The notes under the pieces: model-generated
Told to the model about the DNA's origin: nothing
Database searches by the model: none
The model's input: the letters and a program-made list of their open reading frames with translations, nothing else
Part shown: in pieces, positions 1 to 9,016 of the stretch
How the letters are laid out: every line of letters begins with the position of its first letter
Numbering within the stretch: position 1 is the stretch's first letter
Translations under genes and position numbers: made by a program
NCBI RefSeq assembly: GCF_002973595.1
Contig: NZ_PVEO01000010.1
Span: 1 to 64,000, forward strand
DNA: 64,000 nt
Reading direction: 5' to 3'
Source: Jejuia pallidilutea
Lineage (GTDB): Bacteria; Bacteroidota; Bacteroidia; Flavobacteriales; Flavobacteriaceae

Positions 1-1474
1 GCGGCATCAAGCTGTACCGTAATGTTCTGGCATATGGCGTTAGGGCTAACGTTGTCCTCAACGGTCACAGTCGCGTTACAGGAATCAGTGTTCCCGTTGT
101 TATCGGTTACAGTAAGCTCCACGGTGTTGTCGCCTACGTTAGCACAAGTAAAGTCGGTAACGTCAAGCGCAAGGGAGGCGATACCACAATTGTCGTTAGA
201 GCCGTTGTCAACCTGAGCAGCGGTGATGGACGCATTACCTGCGGCATCAAGCTGTACCGTAATGTTCTGGCATATGGCGTTAGGGCTAACGTTGTCCTCA
301 ACGGTCACAGTCGCGTTACAGGAATCCGTATTGCCATTGTTATCGGTTACAGTAAGCTCCACGGTGTTGTCGCCTACGTTAGCACAAGTAAAGTCGGTAA
401 CGTCAAGCGCAAGGGAGGCGATACCACAATTGTCGTTAGAGCCGTTGTCAACCTGAGCAGCGGTGATGGACGCATTACCTGCGGCATCAAGCTGTACCGT
501 AATATTCTGGCATATGGCGTTAGGGCTAACGTTGTCCTCAACGGTCACAGTCGCGTTACAGGAATCCGTATTGCCATTGTTATCGGTTACAGTAAGCTCC
601 ACGGTGTTGTTGCCAATGTTAGCACAAGTAAAGTCGGTAACATCAAGCGCAAGGGAGGCGATACCACAATTGTCGTTAGAGCCGTTGTCAATTTGAGCAG
701 CGGTGATGGATGCATTACCTGCGGCATCAAGCTGTACCGTAATGTTCTGGCATATGGCGTTAGGGCTAATGTTGTCCTCAACGGTCACGGTGGCGCTACA
801 GGAATCAGTGTTCCCGTTGTTATCGGTTACAGTAAGCTCCACGGTGTTGTCGCCAATGTTAGCACAAGTAAAGTCGGTAACATCAAGCGCAAGGGAGGCG
901 ATACCACAATTGTCGTTAGAGCCGTTGTCAATTTGAGCAGCGGTGATGGATGCATTACCTGCGGCATCAAGCTGTACCGTAATGTTCTGGCATATGGCGT
1001 TAGGGTTTATGTTGTCCTCAACGGTCACGGTGGCGTTACAAGAATCCGTATTGCCATTGTTATCGGTTACAGTAAGCTCCACGGTGTTGTCGCCAATGTT
1101 AGCACAAGTAAAGTCGGTAACATCAAGCGCAAGGGAGGCGATACCACAATTGTCGTTAGAGCCGTTGTCAACCTGAGCAGCGGTGATGGACGCATTACCT
1201 GCGGCATCAAGCTGTACCGTAATGTTCTGGCATATGGCGTTAGGGCTAACGTTGTCCTCAACGGTCACGGTAGCGTTACAAGAATCCGTATTGCCATTGT
1301 TATCGGTTACAATAAGCTCCACGGTGTTGTCGCCTACGTTAGCACAAGTAAAGTCGGTAACATCAAGCGCAAGGGAGGCGATGCCACAATTGTCGTTAGA
1401 GCCGTTGTCAATCTGAGCAGCGGTGATGGACGCATTACCTGCGGCATCAAGCTGTACCGTAATATTTTGGCAGA
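1..1474. repeat. 240-bp in-frame tandem repeat array encoding 80-aa HYR-type units
   Basis: The string beginning gcggcatcaagctgtacc recurs at 1, 241, 481, 721, 961, 1201 and 1441, an exact 240-bp period. Six full units are visible; the seventh diverges after about 1474 and the array continues past the left edge. Units differ by a few scattered, mostly synonymous substitutions. The array is clearly richer in G+C than the flanking gene sequence. Because 240 is a multiple of three, spurious antisense frames stay open through it. Confidence 0.97.
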
Positions 1475-3188
1475 TAGCGGTGGGAGGTATTGCATCAGCA
1501 CCATCTGTTAGTGTAGTATTAACAGTTGTAGAACAACCTAAGCTATCTAAAATATTTATGGTATATGAACCAGCGGTAAGATTAGGGAAGGTTCCTGAAG
1601 GCTGATAATTACTGCCTCCATCAATTGAATATGAATATGGAGGAGTTCCATTAATTCCTTCAACAACAATTTCACCATTATTTCCGCCAACACAATCTGC
1701 ATTTGTTTGCGAGATGATATTACCATCTAAAACGCTTGATAGTGTAATAGTATTAGAGTTTTCTGTAACATTTGGTAGTATACATCCAGTACCATAAGTA
1801 CCTGTATATGTTAACGTAGCCGTAAAGTCACCTTGAAAAGGTGGAGTCCCTGTATAATTAAACGTTCCATTAAGAGTATTTGAGGTTCCAATTGAATTGC
1901 CATCCAAAAAGAATTCCCAAGCATAAGAATCTGCCATTGAAGAACAGCCACCTTGATTTACTGTGCTTGAATAGTCAATACTTGCACAGCCATTTTGTGT
2001 AATAGTAGGATTAATTTCAGGACATGGCAAACAAACAGTTGGGTTATTAAAAGTTATAGATGCGGTATTACAAGATGAATCTTGATAGTTAATGGTTGAA
2101 GCCCCAGAAGGATTAACACCACAAACAGTTGGTGTTCCTTCTATTGTATAATTGAGGGTAATTGTTTCGTTCGATACACTATTCACATCCCATGATAATG
2201 TTTGTCCAGAAACAGATCCACTTCCCTTGCTAGCGACTATTGAGCCAGGAACTACTGAATATCCTGTTTGGATAATATCTGTAACTAGCGCCTGACTTGG
2301 TAATTGAGTTGCCGCCGCAACTAGCTGCCCAAGAATAGTATTGTAAATGCCAGTAAGGTCAGCATTATTTTCAGTTGTAAAAGCACCAGCATTTTGCATC
2401 TGGTTTAGAGTACTTACACCTATAGTTTGTGTAGCACCATTAATGGCCCCAATTAAACCAATAGTAAAGAAGTTTTGATTATATACTTCTCCAGCAACAG
2501 TAGTAGTCCATGAGTTTTGTGCTGCTTGAATTGCATCTGTTTGGCAATTCGTAACGGTTGTTATAGAAGAGCAAAAGTTCAAATCGTTATCATAGGTAGG
2601 TACACCATCAGACAATAAAATAATACTTCTACTGGTTTTGCAATCAAAAGTACCATTATTGGTCAGTTCGTTATCGGCAACGATAACAGCTTGTTCTGTG
2701 TTTGTGAAACTTATAAAACCACTTGTTGGTATCGTTGATATGTTGTTTATCGCAGTTATTAAGTCTCCTTGACCACTACTATCGGTTAATGGTTCGTCTA
2801 AAGAGGCTGTAGTCCCAAAAGAAACAATGGCAACTCTATTTAAACCTGTTGGGTTGTTGGCAGGCAAGAAGAATTGATTTATAAAGTCAATAGCAGCATC
2901 CTGTGCATATTCAATAGGTAATGGCGTAGCGGGGTTACCATCATCATCATCCATACTACCAGATCTATCAATTACTAGAATAACCTCTTGCGGTTGAGTA
3001 GGCGGATCGCCAATTACCTCTAATGTAATATCAAATTGATTACAATTAGTTGGATTATCAACGGCATATTTATTTACTATAACTTCTTGCGAGTACAGAG
3101 AGTTTAGGGATATAATAAAACACAATACAAATAGTAGTTGTAATGGATTTTTTTTGTTGATTCTATGAAATAGTAATGGATTTTTCAT
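1..3188 (-). CDS. Large secreted VWA / SprB-like / HYR-repeat surface protein (3' end outside window)
   Basis: The reading frame is open from the ATG at 3188-3186 to the left edge, about 1062 codons, so the C-terminus is missing. The N-terminus is a signal peptide (hydrophobic LLFVLCFIISL, ending near SLYSQ). A von Willebrand A domain follows at about residues 66-260, with the metal-site motif DRSGS at 74-78. Next come CNA/DUF11-like beta segments, then a SprB-like repeat near residues 505-560 (GGSNYQPSGTFPNLTAGSYT). From about residue 571 there are 80-residue HYR-type repeats, each with CQNITVQLDAAGNAS, NDNCGI and VTDNNGN. Proteins of this design in gliding flavobacteria are large cell-surface adhesins, usually exported by the type IX system; the C-terminal sorting domain that would prove this lies off the window. 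The adhesin role is inferred. Confidence 0.85.
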   Translation of the reverse strand, partial: MKNPLLFHRINKKNPLQLLFVLCFIISLNSLYSQEVIVNKYAVDNPTNCNQFDITLEVIGDPPTQPQEVILVIDRSGSMDDDDGNPATPLPIEYAQDAAIDFINQFFLPANNPTGLNRVAIVSFGTTASLDEPLTDSSGQGDLITAINNISTIPTSGFISFTNTEQAVIVADNELTNNGTFDCKTSRSIILLSDGVPTYDNDLNFCSSITTVTNCQTDAIQAAQNSWTTTVAGEVYNQNFFTIGLIGAINGATQTIGVSTLNQMQNAGAFTTENNADLTGIYNTILGQLVAAATQLPSQALVTDIIQTGYSVVPGSIVASKGSGSVSGQTLSWDVNSVSNETITLNYTIEGTPTVCGVNPSGASTINYQDSSCNTASITFNNPTVCLPCPEINPTITQNGCASIDYSSTVNQGGCSSMADSYAWEFFLDGNSIGTSNTLNGTFNYTGTPPFQGDFTATLTYTGTYGTGCILPNVTENSNTITLSSVLDGNIISQTNADCVGGNNGEIVVEGINGTPPYSYSIDGGSNYQPSGTFPNLTAGSYTINILDSLGCSTTVNTTLTDGADAIPPTAICQNITVQLDAAGNASITAAQIDNGSNDNCGIASLALDVTDFTCANVGDNTVELIVTDNNGNTDSCNATVTVEDNVSPNAICQNITVQLDAAGNASITAAQVDNGSNDNCGIASLALDVTDFTCANIGDNTVELTVTDNNGNTDSCNATVTVEDNINPNAICQNITVQLDAAGNASITAAQIDNGSNDNCGIASLALDVTDFTCANIGDNTVELTVTDNNGNTDSCSATVTVEDNISPNAICQNITVQLDAAGNASITAAQIDNGSNDNCGIASLALDVTDFTCANIGNNTVELTVTDNNGNTDSCNATVTVEDNVSPNAICQNITVQLDAAGNASITAAQVDNGSNDNCGIASLALDVTDFTCANVGDNTVELTVTDNNGNTDSCNATVTVEDNVSPNAICQNITVQLDAAGNASITAAQVDNGSNDNCGIASLALDVTDFTCANVGDNTVELTVTDNNGNTDSCNATVTVEDNVSPNAICQNITVQLDA

Positions 3189-3235
3189 AAAGCTTTTTTT
3201 AAAGTCTTTAAATAATGAGTAACAGAAGGTTTAAA

Positions 3236-3742
3236 CTATTCTTCAGATGGATTAGTTATATACACACTTAAAACAGTTTTAGCGCTACTTGAGCTACAAT
3301 TTTCAGATTTAGCACTAACTTCTAAGCAACTCCATGAATAGTAAGGTGTTCCATTTGGTACGTTTACTTTAACATAAAATTTTTGGGATCCTCCTCCATT
3401 AATAGTTATTGTTGTATCTGATGATTTTGAAGTAAGATTATCTGGCAATATAATAGAAAGATCTAATTCAGGATTTATACTAGCCTCTTTGGAAGTAATA
3501 TTATTACTTTTTTTACAAGACTGTTTTGTTTTATCAACATTAACAGTATAAGTTTTAGTAGTACTAGATGTATTCTTTAAAATTAAATTGAAGAAAGCGC
3601 CATTCTCTCCAACAGATTTTATATTCCTATTTTTTTCTACAGTTAGTTCTGCATTACAACCAGTATTGTTTTGTGAAAAGCCTTTGTTGTTGCCAGCAAA
3701 GAAACTAATGAAACATATTAATAGTATTAATGTTTTTCTCAT
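3236..3742 (-). CDS. Secreted protein of unknown function, 168 aa
   Basis: It begins with a clear signal peptide (LILLICFISFFAG, ending near GFSQ). The mature part is Ser/Thr/Asn-rich and predicted to be beta-rich, with several cysteines (near residues 29, 75, 138 and 148) that could form disulfides. An immunoglobulin-like fold is plausible from segments such as FYVKVNVPNGTPYYSW, but I do not recognise a named family. It lies 47 bp upstream of the giant VWA/HYR surface protein on the same strand, so the two are probably co-transcribed and this may be an accessory surface protein. No sorting domain is visible. Confidence 0.75.
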   Translation of the reverse strand: MRKTLILLICFISFFAGNNKGFSQNNTGCNAELTVEKNRNIKSVGENGAFFNLILKNTSSTTKTYTVNVDKTKQSCKKSNNITSKEASINPELDLSIILPDNLTSKSSDTTITINGGGSQKFYVKVNVPNGTPYYSWSCLEVSAKSENCSSSSAKTVLSVYITNPSEE

Positions 3743-4211
3743 GATTACGTTTAGTTATCTTATTTAATATTTCTTTCAATTTTGACTGTACAAATCAAAC
3801 ATATGCTACACAAGGCCAATAGGCCTAAAGTGTAAAACAAAAATCGTAACGTTTTTGAGGGAAAAACAGAGAGAAGTAATTATGGTTTTGTAAACCGTAT
3901 TACTATTTGAAGTTTGATTTGGGGTCATTTTCTCAAGTTTATAGGTATCACAAATAGACATATAACTTCAATGTTTTTCAAAAAAAAATGTTAAACCACG
4001 CTTTTATTCGACAAAGAGATTTATACTGTTTTCTTATCGGTATTATATACCATTCATCGGTCAAAATGGTGCTGTATTTAATGTTTCATACTCAAGATTC
4101 ATTTTTATGTTGTTTTTTGTTAATTTACATTAGTTTAATTTAGCAAATAAATTGAATTTTATCGATAAAAACAACATTTTATCGAACAAAAATGCTTTTA
4201 ATCGAAAACAA
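3743..4211. other. Intergenic region between divergent genes
   Basis: About 470 bp of A+T-rich sequence between the secreted protein and sixA. It must hold both divergent promoters, but no clean TAnnTTTG box with a paired -33 element stands out. A small imperfect hairpin (ACAC, GGCC, GGCC, GTGT arms at 3808-3833) lies near the leftward gene's leader. No convincing gene is seen. Confidence 0.6.
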
Positions 4212-4700
4212 ATGAAAAAACTTATTTTAATAAGACATGCAAAATCATCTTGGAAATATGATGTTACAGACCATGAAAGACCCTTAAAAACAAGAGGGAT
4301 AAACGATGCTAATCTTATTGCGGATTACTTAAAGTCTTTAAATTTGAATGTAGACCATGTATTAGTTAGTGATGCTACACGTACTAAACTTACCGCTGGC
4401 ATAATATTGCCAGCATTAAAAATTCCTGAAAACATAATATCTTTTAAGCACAAACTATATGATTTTTCAGGAGAATCCTTAATAGAAGTCATAAAAAGCG
4501 CTAATGATGCTATAAACACTCTTATGGTTTTTGGCCATAACCATGCTATTACGGCGTTTGTAAATACGTTTGGCGATAGGTATATAGAAAATGTACCCAC
4601 GTGTGGCGTTGTTATCATAGAGTTTAAAGAAAGAAAGTGGTCTCAAATTAATCCAGGTAAAACAGCACACACTATATTTCCAAGAGATTTAAAAGTGTAA
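4212..4700 (+). CDS. sixA: SixA-like histidine phosphatase
   Basis: This is a histidine phosphatase (phosphoglycerate mutase superfamily) of the small SixA type, 162 aa from the chosen ATG. The phospho-acceptor motif RHA is at residues 8-10 and the second catalytic histidine lies in GHNHA near 108-112. An ATG at 4152 is in frame but adds 20 lysine/asparagine-rich residues before the conserved MKKLILIRHAK start, so 4212 is preferred. SixA enzymes remove phosphate from phosphohistidine proteins. It lies 137 bp upstream of ppk1 on the same strand, which suggests a link with phosphate or polyphosphate metabolism; the substrate here is unknown. Confidence 0.88.
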   Translation: MKKLILIRHAKSSWKYDVTDHERPLKTRGINDANLIADYLKSLNLNVDHVLVSDATRTKLTAGIILPALKIPENIISFKHKLYDFSGESLIEVIKSANDAINTLMVFGHNHAITAFVNTFGDRYIENVPTCGVVIIEFKERKWSQINPGKTAHTIFPRDLKV

Positions 4701-4807
4701 ATTATAAAGTATATTTCTTTTAATTAAATACTATTATTGAGGTTTAAAATCTCAATGTTTAACCAAATTTTAATGAATTGTAGAATTATTTTTCAGTCTA
4801 AATAGAA

Positions 4808-4815
4808 TATATTTG
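4808..4815 (+). promoter_or_regulatory. Candidate -7 box for ppk1
   Basis: TATATTTG matches the Bacteroidota -7 consensus TAnnTTTG and lies 22 bp before the ppk1 ATG. The upstream TTG at 4778-4780 is somewhat far away, so the -33 element is uncertain. It would give a short leader and partly uncouple ppk1 from sixA. Confidence 0.45.
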
Positions 4816-4837
4816 TTGGTATAATAATTTTTAGAAA

Positions 4838-6901
4838 ATGACCAAAGCAGAAATTGCAGAACATAGATATATAAATAGAGAAATAAGCTGGTTACAATTT
4901 AATGCAAGGGTTTTACAAGAGGCAACCGATATAAGCGTACCACTCATAGAAAGATTAAGGTTTCTTGGTATCTTTTCTAACAATTTAGATGAATTTTTTA
5001 AAGTAAGATATGCTACCGTAAAGCGTATAGTTGAAGCAGGTAAAGGCGGTAAAAACGAACTTGGAGGAATTAGGGCTAAAGAGTTGCTAGAAATTATTAC
5101 TAAAATAGTAATAGATCAACAGGCTGAAAGCTTAAGGGTTTTAGATGAAATTGATAAGTCCTTACGAGAAGAGGATATTTTCGTTATAAATGAGTCTGAT
5201 CTTAACGAGAATCAAAAAGCATTTGTTAGAGATTATTATTTCCAGAATATAAGTACAGCATTAGTAACTATTATTTTAAATGATTTGGTGGTACTGCCCA
5301 ATCTTAAAGATAGTGCTGCCTATTTAGCTGTAAAAATGCAAATGAATGATGGTACAAAACAGTTTGCCCTTGTTGAAATACCAAAAACTGTAGATCGTTT
5401 TGTTGTGCTTCCTAAAGAAGACGACAAAAACTATATTATTATGGTAGATGATTTGTTAAGGTATTGTTTGAGTGATATTTTTAATATTTTCGACTATAAA
5501 TCTGTCTCTGCACACATGATTAAAATTACCAGGGATGGTGAGTTGGATTTTGATAGTGACTTAAGTAAGAGTTTTATTGAAAAAATCTCCGATAGTGTGA
5601 AACATAGAGAAGTGGGAGAACCTGTTCGCTTTGTATATGATAAAACCATAGATACAGATACCCTAGAATATCTAATGGAAAAAATGGGTATAGATAATAC
5701 CGATAGTATAATTCCAGGAGGCAGATATCATAATAAAAGAGATTATATGGGCTTTCCTAGTTTGGGAAGAACAGATTTACTATACGATAAAATAGCTCCT
5801 TTAGAAGTTAAAGGCTTGAGCTTACAAACAAGTATTTTCGATGCTATTTCTAAAAAAGACTACATGGTACATGCGCCATACCATACATTTTCTTATGTAG
5901 TGAAGTTTTTAAGAGAAGCAGCTCTAGATCCTAAAGTAAAAACTATAAAAATCACCATTTACAGGCTAGCACAAATTTCTCATGTTGCCAGCTCTTTAAT
6001 AAACGCAGCCATAAACGGTAAAACGGTTACAGTATCTATAGAACTCCGTGCACGGTTTGATGAGCGAGCAAACATTCGCTATGCACAACAAATGAAGAAA
6101 GAGGGAGTTAACCTTATTTTTGGCGTACCTGGGCTTAAAGTACACAGTAAAATGTGTGTAATAGAAAGAGAAGAAGGAAAGAAGTTAAAGCGTTATGGTT
6201 TTATTAGTACAGGTAATTTTAACGAATCAACAGCAAAAATTTATACAGACTACACACTTTTTACTTCAAAACAACCTATTTTAAAGGAAGTAAACAAAGT
6301 ATTTAATTTTTTCGAAACAAATTATAGAATTTATGATTACAAGCATTTAATCGTCTCGCCACATTACACTAAAAAGGCTTTTTTTAAGCTTATAGACCAA
6401 CAAATTGAAGCCAGTAAAAATGGTACAGGTGGATATATGAGGCTAAAAATGAACAGCCTTTCTAGCTACGAAATGGTAGATAAACTATATGAAGCTAGTT
6501 GTGCGGGAGTAAAAATAGATATGATTGTTAGAGGGATTTGTTGTTTAATTCCTGGTGTTAAGGGTATGAGCGAAAATATTAACGTTATAAGTATTGTAGA
6601 TAAGTTTTTAGAGCATCCAAGAGTGTATATTTTTGGTAAAGATGAAAATTCCAAAATATACATTTCCTCTGCCGACTGGATGACACGAAATATAGAAAAT
6701 AGAGTAGAGGTAAGTTGTCCTATTTACAGTGAAGAATTAAAACAAGAAATAATCGATAACTTCAATATTTGTTGGAAAGACAATGTAAAGGCTAGATTAA
6801 TAAACACCGAAAACGAAAACGAATACCGTATTGATGATAATCCAAAAGTAAGATCGCAAATTGCGTTGTACGATTATTATTTAGACAAGCTAAACAATTA
6901 A
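4838..6901 (+). CDS. ppk1: Polyphosphate kinase 1
   Basis: The 687-aa protein has the full length and domain order of PPK1: an N-terminal helical domain (INREISWLQFNARVLQEA), a head domain, and two phospholipase-D-like catalytic domains. The histidine that becomes phosphorylated is His436 in GLKVHSKM, matching E. coli His435. PPK1 reversibly polymerises the gamma-phosphate of ATP into polyphosphate, usually at the inner membrane. The stop codon is one base before the ppx ATG, so synthesis and degradation genes are translationally close. The organism also carries PPK2 at 50334-51212. Confidence 0.97.
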   Translation: MTKAEIAEHRYINREISWLQFNARVLQEATDISVPLIERLRFLGIFSNNLDEFFKVRYATVKRIVEAGKGGKNELGGIRAKELLEIITKIVIDQQAESLRVLDEIDKSLREEDIFVINESDLNENQKAFVRDYYFQNISTALVTIILNDLVVLPNLKDSAAYLAVKMQMNDGTKQFALVEIPKTVDRFVVLPKEDDKNYIIMVDDLLRYCLSDIFNIFDYKSVSAHMIKITRDGELDFDSDLSKSFIEKISDSVKHREVGEPVRFVYDKTIDTDTLEYLMEKMGIDNTDSIIPGGRYHNKRDYMGFPSLGRTDLLYDKIAPLEVKGLSLQTSIFDAISKKDYMVHAPYHTFSYVVKFLREAALDPKVKTIKITIYRLAQISHVASSLINAAINGKTVTVSIELRARFDERANIRYAQQMKKEGVNLIFGVPGLKVHSKMCVIEREEGKKLKRYGFISTGNFNESTAKIYTDYTLFTSKQPILKEVNKVFNFFETNYRIYDYKHLIVSPHYTKKAFFKLIDQQIEASKNGTGGYMRLKMNSLSSYEMVDKLYEASCAGVKIDMIVRGICCLIPGVKGMSENINVISIVDKFLEHPRVYIFGKDENSKIYISSADWMTRNIENRVEVSCPIYSEELKQEIIDNFNICWKDNVKARLINTENENEYRIDDNPKVRSQIALYDYYLDKLNN

Positions 6902-6902
6902 T

Positions 6903-7808
6903 ATGCTCTCAATAAAAAAATATGCAGCAATAGACATTGGATCAAATGCTGTAAGACTTTTAATTTCTAATGTTATAGAACAAAAGGATAAGCCTGTTGT
7001 TTTTAAAAAAAATTCTTTAGTTAGGGTGCCTATTCGCTTGGGAGCAGATGTTTTTATAAAAGGTCGTATTTCAAAAGAAAACACACAACGCATGCTAGAT
7101 ACCATGCTAGCTTTTAAGTTGCTTATGAAATCTCATAAAGTAGTTAAGTACAAAGCTTGTGCTACATCTGCAATGCGCGAATCTAAAAACGGCAGCGATG
7201 TAGTTGATGCCATTTTAGAACACTCTGGTATAAGTATCGATATAATTGATGGAGAAGAAGAAGCAGCAATTATAGCTGCTACAGACTTGAATAAATTTAT
7301 AGATCCTGAAAAAGTGTATTTGTACGTTGACGTTGGTGGCGGCAGTACAGAGTTTTCGGTAATTAACAAGGGGCAACAAATAGCGTCTCGCTCTTTTAAA
7401 ATTGGTACAGTACGTTTATTGAACGACATGGTTAAAAAAGAAGCATGGTCTGAACTTAACCAATGGATAAAAGAAAATACCAGCGAATACGATAAAATAA
7501 GCGTTATTGGTTCTGGTGGAAACATAAATAAAATATTTAAGGTTTCTGGAAAAGCTTTAGGCAAACCATTAACATACTTTTATTTAACTACATACTACAA
7601 TACTTTGCAAAGTTATTCTTATGAAGAAAGAATTACAGAGTTAGCCTTAAACCAAGATAGAGCCGATGTTATTATTCCTGCAATGCGTATTTATTTATTT
7701 GCTATGAAATGGAGTGGTGCAAAGCATATTTATGTGCCTAAAATAGGGCTTGCCGATGGTATTATAAAAAGCATATATTTTAATACCGTTTCTAGTAATA
7801 CACAGTAA
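6903..7808 (+). CDS. ppx: Ppx/GppA exopolyphosphatase family protein
   Basis: A 301-aa member of the ASKHA-fold Ppx/GppA family. It has the phosphate-1 loop AAIDIGSNAVRLLI at the N-terminus and the phosphate-2 motif YVDVGGGSTEFSV. It has only the two core domains and lacks the C-terminal HD-like extension of the longer E. coli Ppx, which is common in Bacteroidota. Its product is expected either to hydrolyse polyphosphate from the end or to convert pppGpp to ppGpp; sequence alone cannot decide. It starts one base after the ppk1 stop. Confidence 0.92.
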   Translation: MLSIKKYAAIDIGSNAVRLLISNVIEQKDKPVVFKKNSLVRVPIRLGADVFIKGRISKENTQRMLDTMLAFKLLMKSHKVVKYKACATSAMRESKNGSDVVDAILEHSGISIDIIDGEEEAAIIAATDLNKFIDPEKVYLYVDVGGGSTEFSVINKGQQIASRSFKIGTVRLLNDMVKKEAWSELNQWIKENTSEYDKISVIGSGGNINKIFKVSGKALGKPLTYFYLTTYYNTLQSYSYEERITELALNQDRADVIIPAMRIYLFAMKWSGAKHIYVPKIGLADGIIKSIYFNTVSSNTQ

Positions 7809-7910
7809 AATTCTGCAATTCAACTACAATATCTACTGTATTTTAAATTTATAATATATATTCGTGAACGTATATTTAGTATATAGAATATAAACCCAAA
7901 ACTATTTAAA

Positions 7911-8438
7911 ATGAAAAGATTAGCACTTATAGCTTTTTTACTTAGCCTATCGTTTCAAGGATTTTCTCAGGCCGGCACTTATGGTGTTCGTGCCGGTTAT
8001 ACCATATCTAATTTAGATTTTAAAGAAACGCCTACCGTGGTAAACGAGCATAGAAACAGTTTTTATATTGGTTTTTATGGCGATTTTAGATTGTCAAATG
8101 CAATTTCGGTAGTGCCAGAGCTTCAATTTTCCCCTGAAGGAGCAAATGATGAAGATTTACATTTAGACTTAATACAAATGCCAATATTTTTTAAATTTAG
8201 ATTGAATGAAAAATGGCGATTAGGTGCAGGACCACAAGTTGCATTAAAGTCTCATAAAGCTAATGATAGCATGAGAAATTTCCATTACTCAGCTATTGGA
8301 GGTTTAGAATATAAATTCAACCAAATGTTTTTTATGGATTTACGCTATAGCTATGGTTTATCCAATATATTTGATGATAATTTAGGCGTTGAAGCTATAA
8401 ATACCAACATTCAATTTGGTATTGGATATCAATTTTAA
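7911..8438 (+). CDS. PorT-like outer membrane beta-barrel protein
   Basis: A 175-aa protein with a signal peptide (LALIAFLLSLSFQGFSQ) followed by alternating beta strands typical of small 8-strand barrels. The C-terminus ends in an aromatic residue (FGIGYQF), as expected for BAM-inserted barrels. Segments such as YGVRAGYTISNLDF and VPELQFSPEGA fit the OMP_b-brl_2/PorT-like family. The specific role is unknown. Its stop codon overlaps that of the convergent miaE gene: both TAA codons share the palindrome TTAA at 8435-8438. Confidence 0.85.
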   Translation: MKRLALIAFLLSLSFQGFSQAGTYGVRAGYTISNLDFKETPTVVNEHRNSFYIGFYGDFRLSNAISVVPELQFSPEGANDEDLHLDLIQMPIFFKFRLNEKWRLGAGPQVALKSHKANDSMRNFHYSAIGGLEYKFNQMFFMDLRYSYGLSNIFDDNLGVEAINTNIQFGIGYQF

Positions 8439-9016
8439 CCGTGAATTGCCTCTGAAGTTCCTAAATTAGACATTATTTTTGCTTCATAATCAAGAAGTTG
8501 CTGCCATTTAGTATCAACTTCTTTTTTATTACCATATTGTCTGGCAAAACCTAAAAACATGGTATAATGGTTGGCTTCACTTACCATTAAGTTTCTGTAA
8601 AAGGTACGTAGTTCCTCATCTTCCAGTTCTTCAGATAATAACCTAAAGCGCTCACAGCTTCTAGCTTCAATTAAAGCAGCGTATAATAGTCTGTGCACCA
8701 ACTGCGTTGTTCTGCTACCTCCTTTAGGAAAAAATTTCATGAGTTCTATTACATATTCGTCTTTGCGATCTCTCCCTAAAGTCCAACCACGTTCAATAAT
8801 TTTGTCGTGAACCATTTTAAAATGACTAATTTCTTCCTTTACCAAGGCTGTCATCTCCTGTACCAAATCGGTATATTCTGGGAAACTTACAATTAAAGAA
8901 ATCGCTGTACTCGTTGCTTTTTGCTCACAAAACGCATGATCGGTTAGTATTTCTTCAATATTTTTTTCTACAATATTTACCCAACGTGGGTCTGTTGGCA
9001 ATTTAAGTCCTAGCAT
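8435..9016 (-). CDS. miaE: tRNA-(ms2io6A)-hydroxylase MiaE
   Basis: A 193-aa ferritin-like diiron protein with the MiaE pattern of carboxylate and histidine ligands (EEISHFKMVH, ALIEARSCERF, SEANHYTMF). MiaE uses O2 to hydroxylate the isopentenyl group of ms2i6A37 in tRNA, so MiaA and MiaB should be encoded elsewhere. It overlaps the 3' end of the upstream lipoprotein gene by 14 bp and shares stop-codon bases with the convergent barrel gene. Confidence 0.93.
   Translation of the reverse strand: MLGLKLPTDPRWVNIVEKNIEEILTDHAFCEQKATSTAISLIVSFPEYTDLVQEMTALVKEEISHFKMVHDKIIERGWTLGRDRKDEYVIELMKFFPKGGSRTTQLVHRLLYAALIEARSCERFRLLSEELEDEELRTFYRNLMVSEANHYTMFLGFARQYGNKKEVDTKWQQLLDYEAKIMSNLGTSEAIHG

Noticed and set aside
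1-1474. CRISPR-like periodic array
   Set aside because: The repeats are contiguous 240-bp units without unique spacers and encode protein.
22-1605. Repeated plus-strand ORFs of 64-77 codons and one of 272 codons across the 240-bp repeats
   Set aside because: They are antisense shadows of the in-frame repeat; a period divisible by three keeps unused frames open. The minus-strand frame continues without a stop into the signal peptide and VWA domain.
7133-7564. 143-codon minus-strand ORF inside ppx
   Set aside because: It lies wholly within a well-conserved gene and reads as low-complexity Ser/Leu sequence without a domain.
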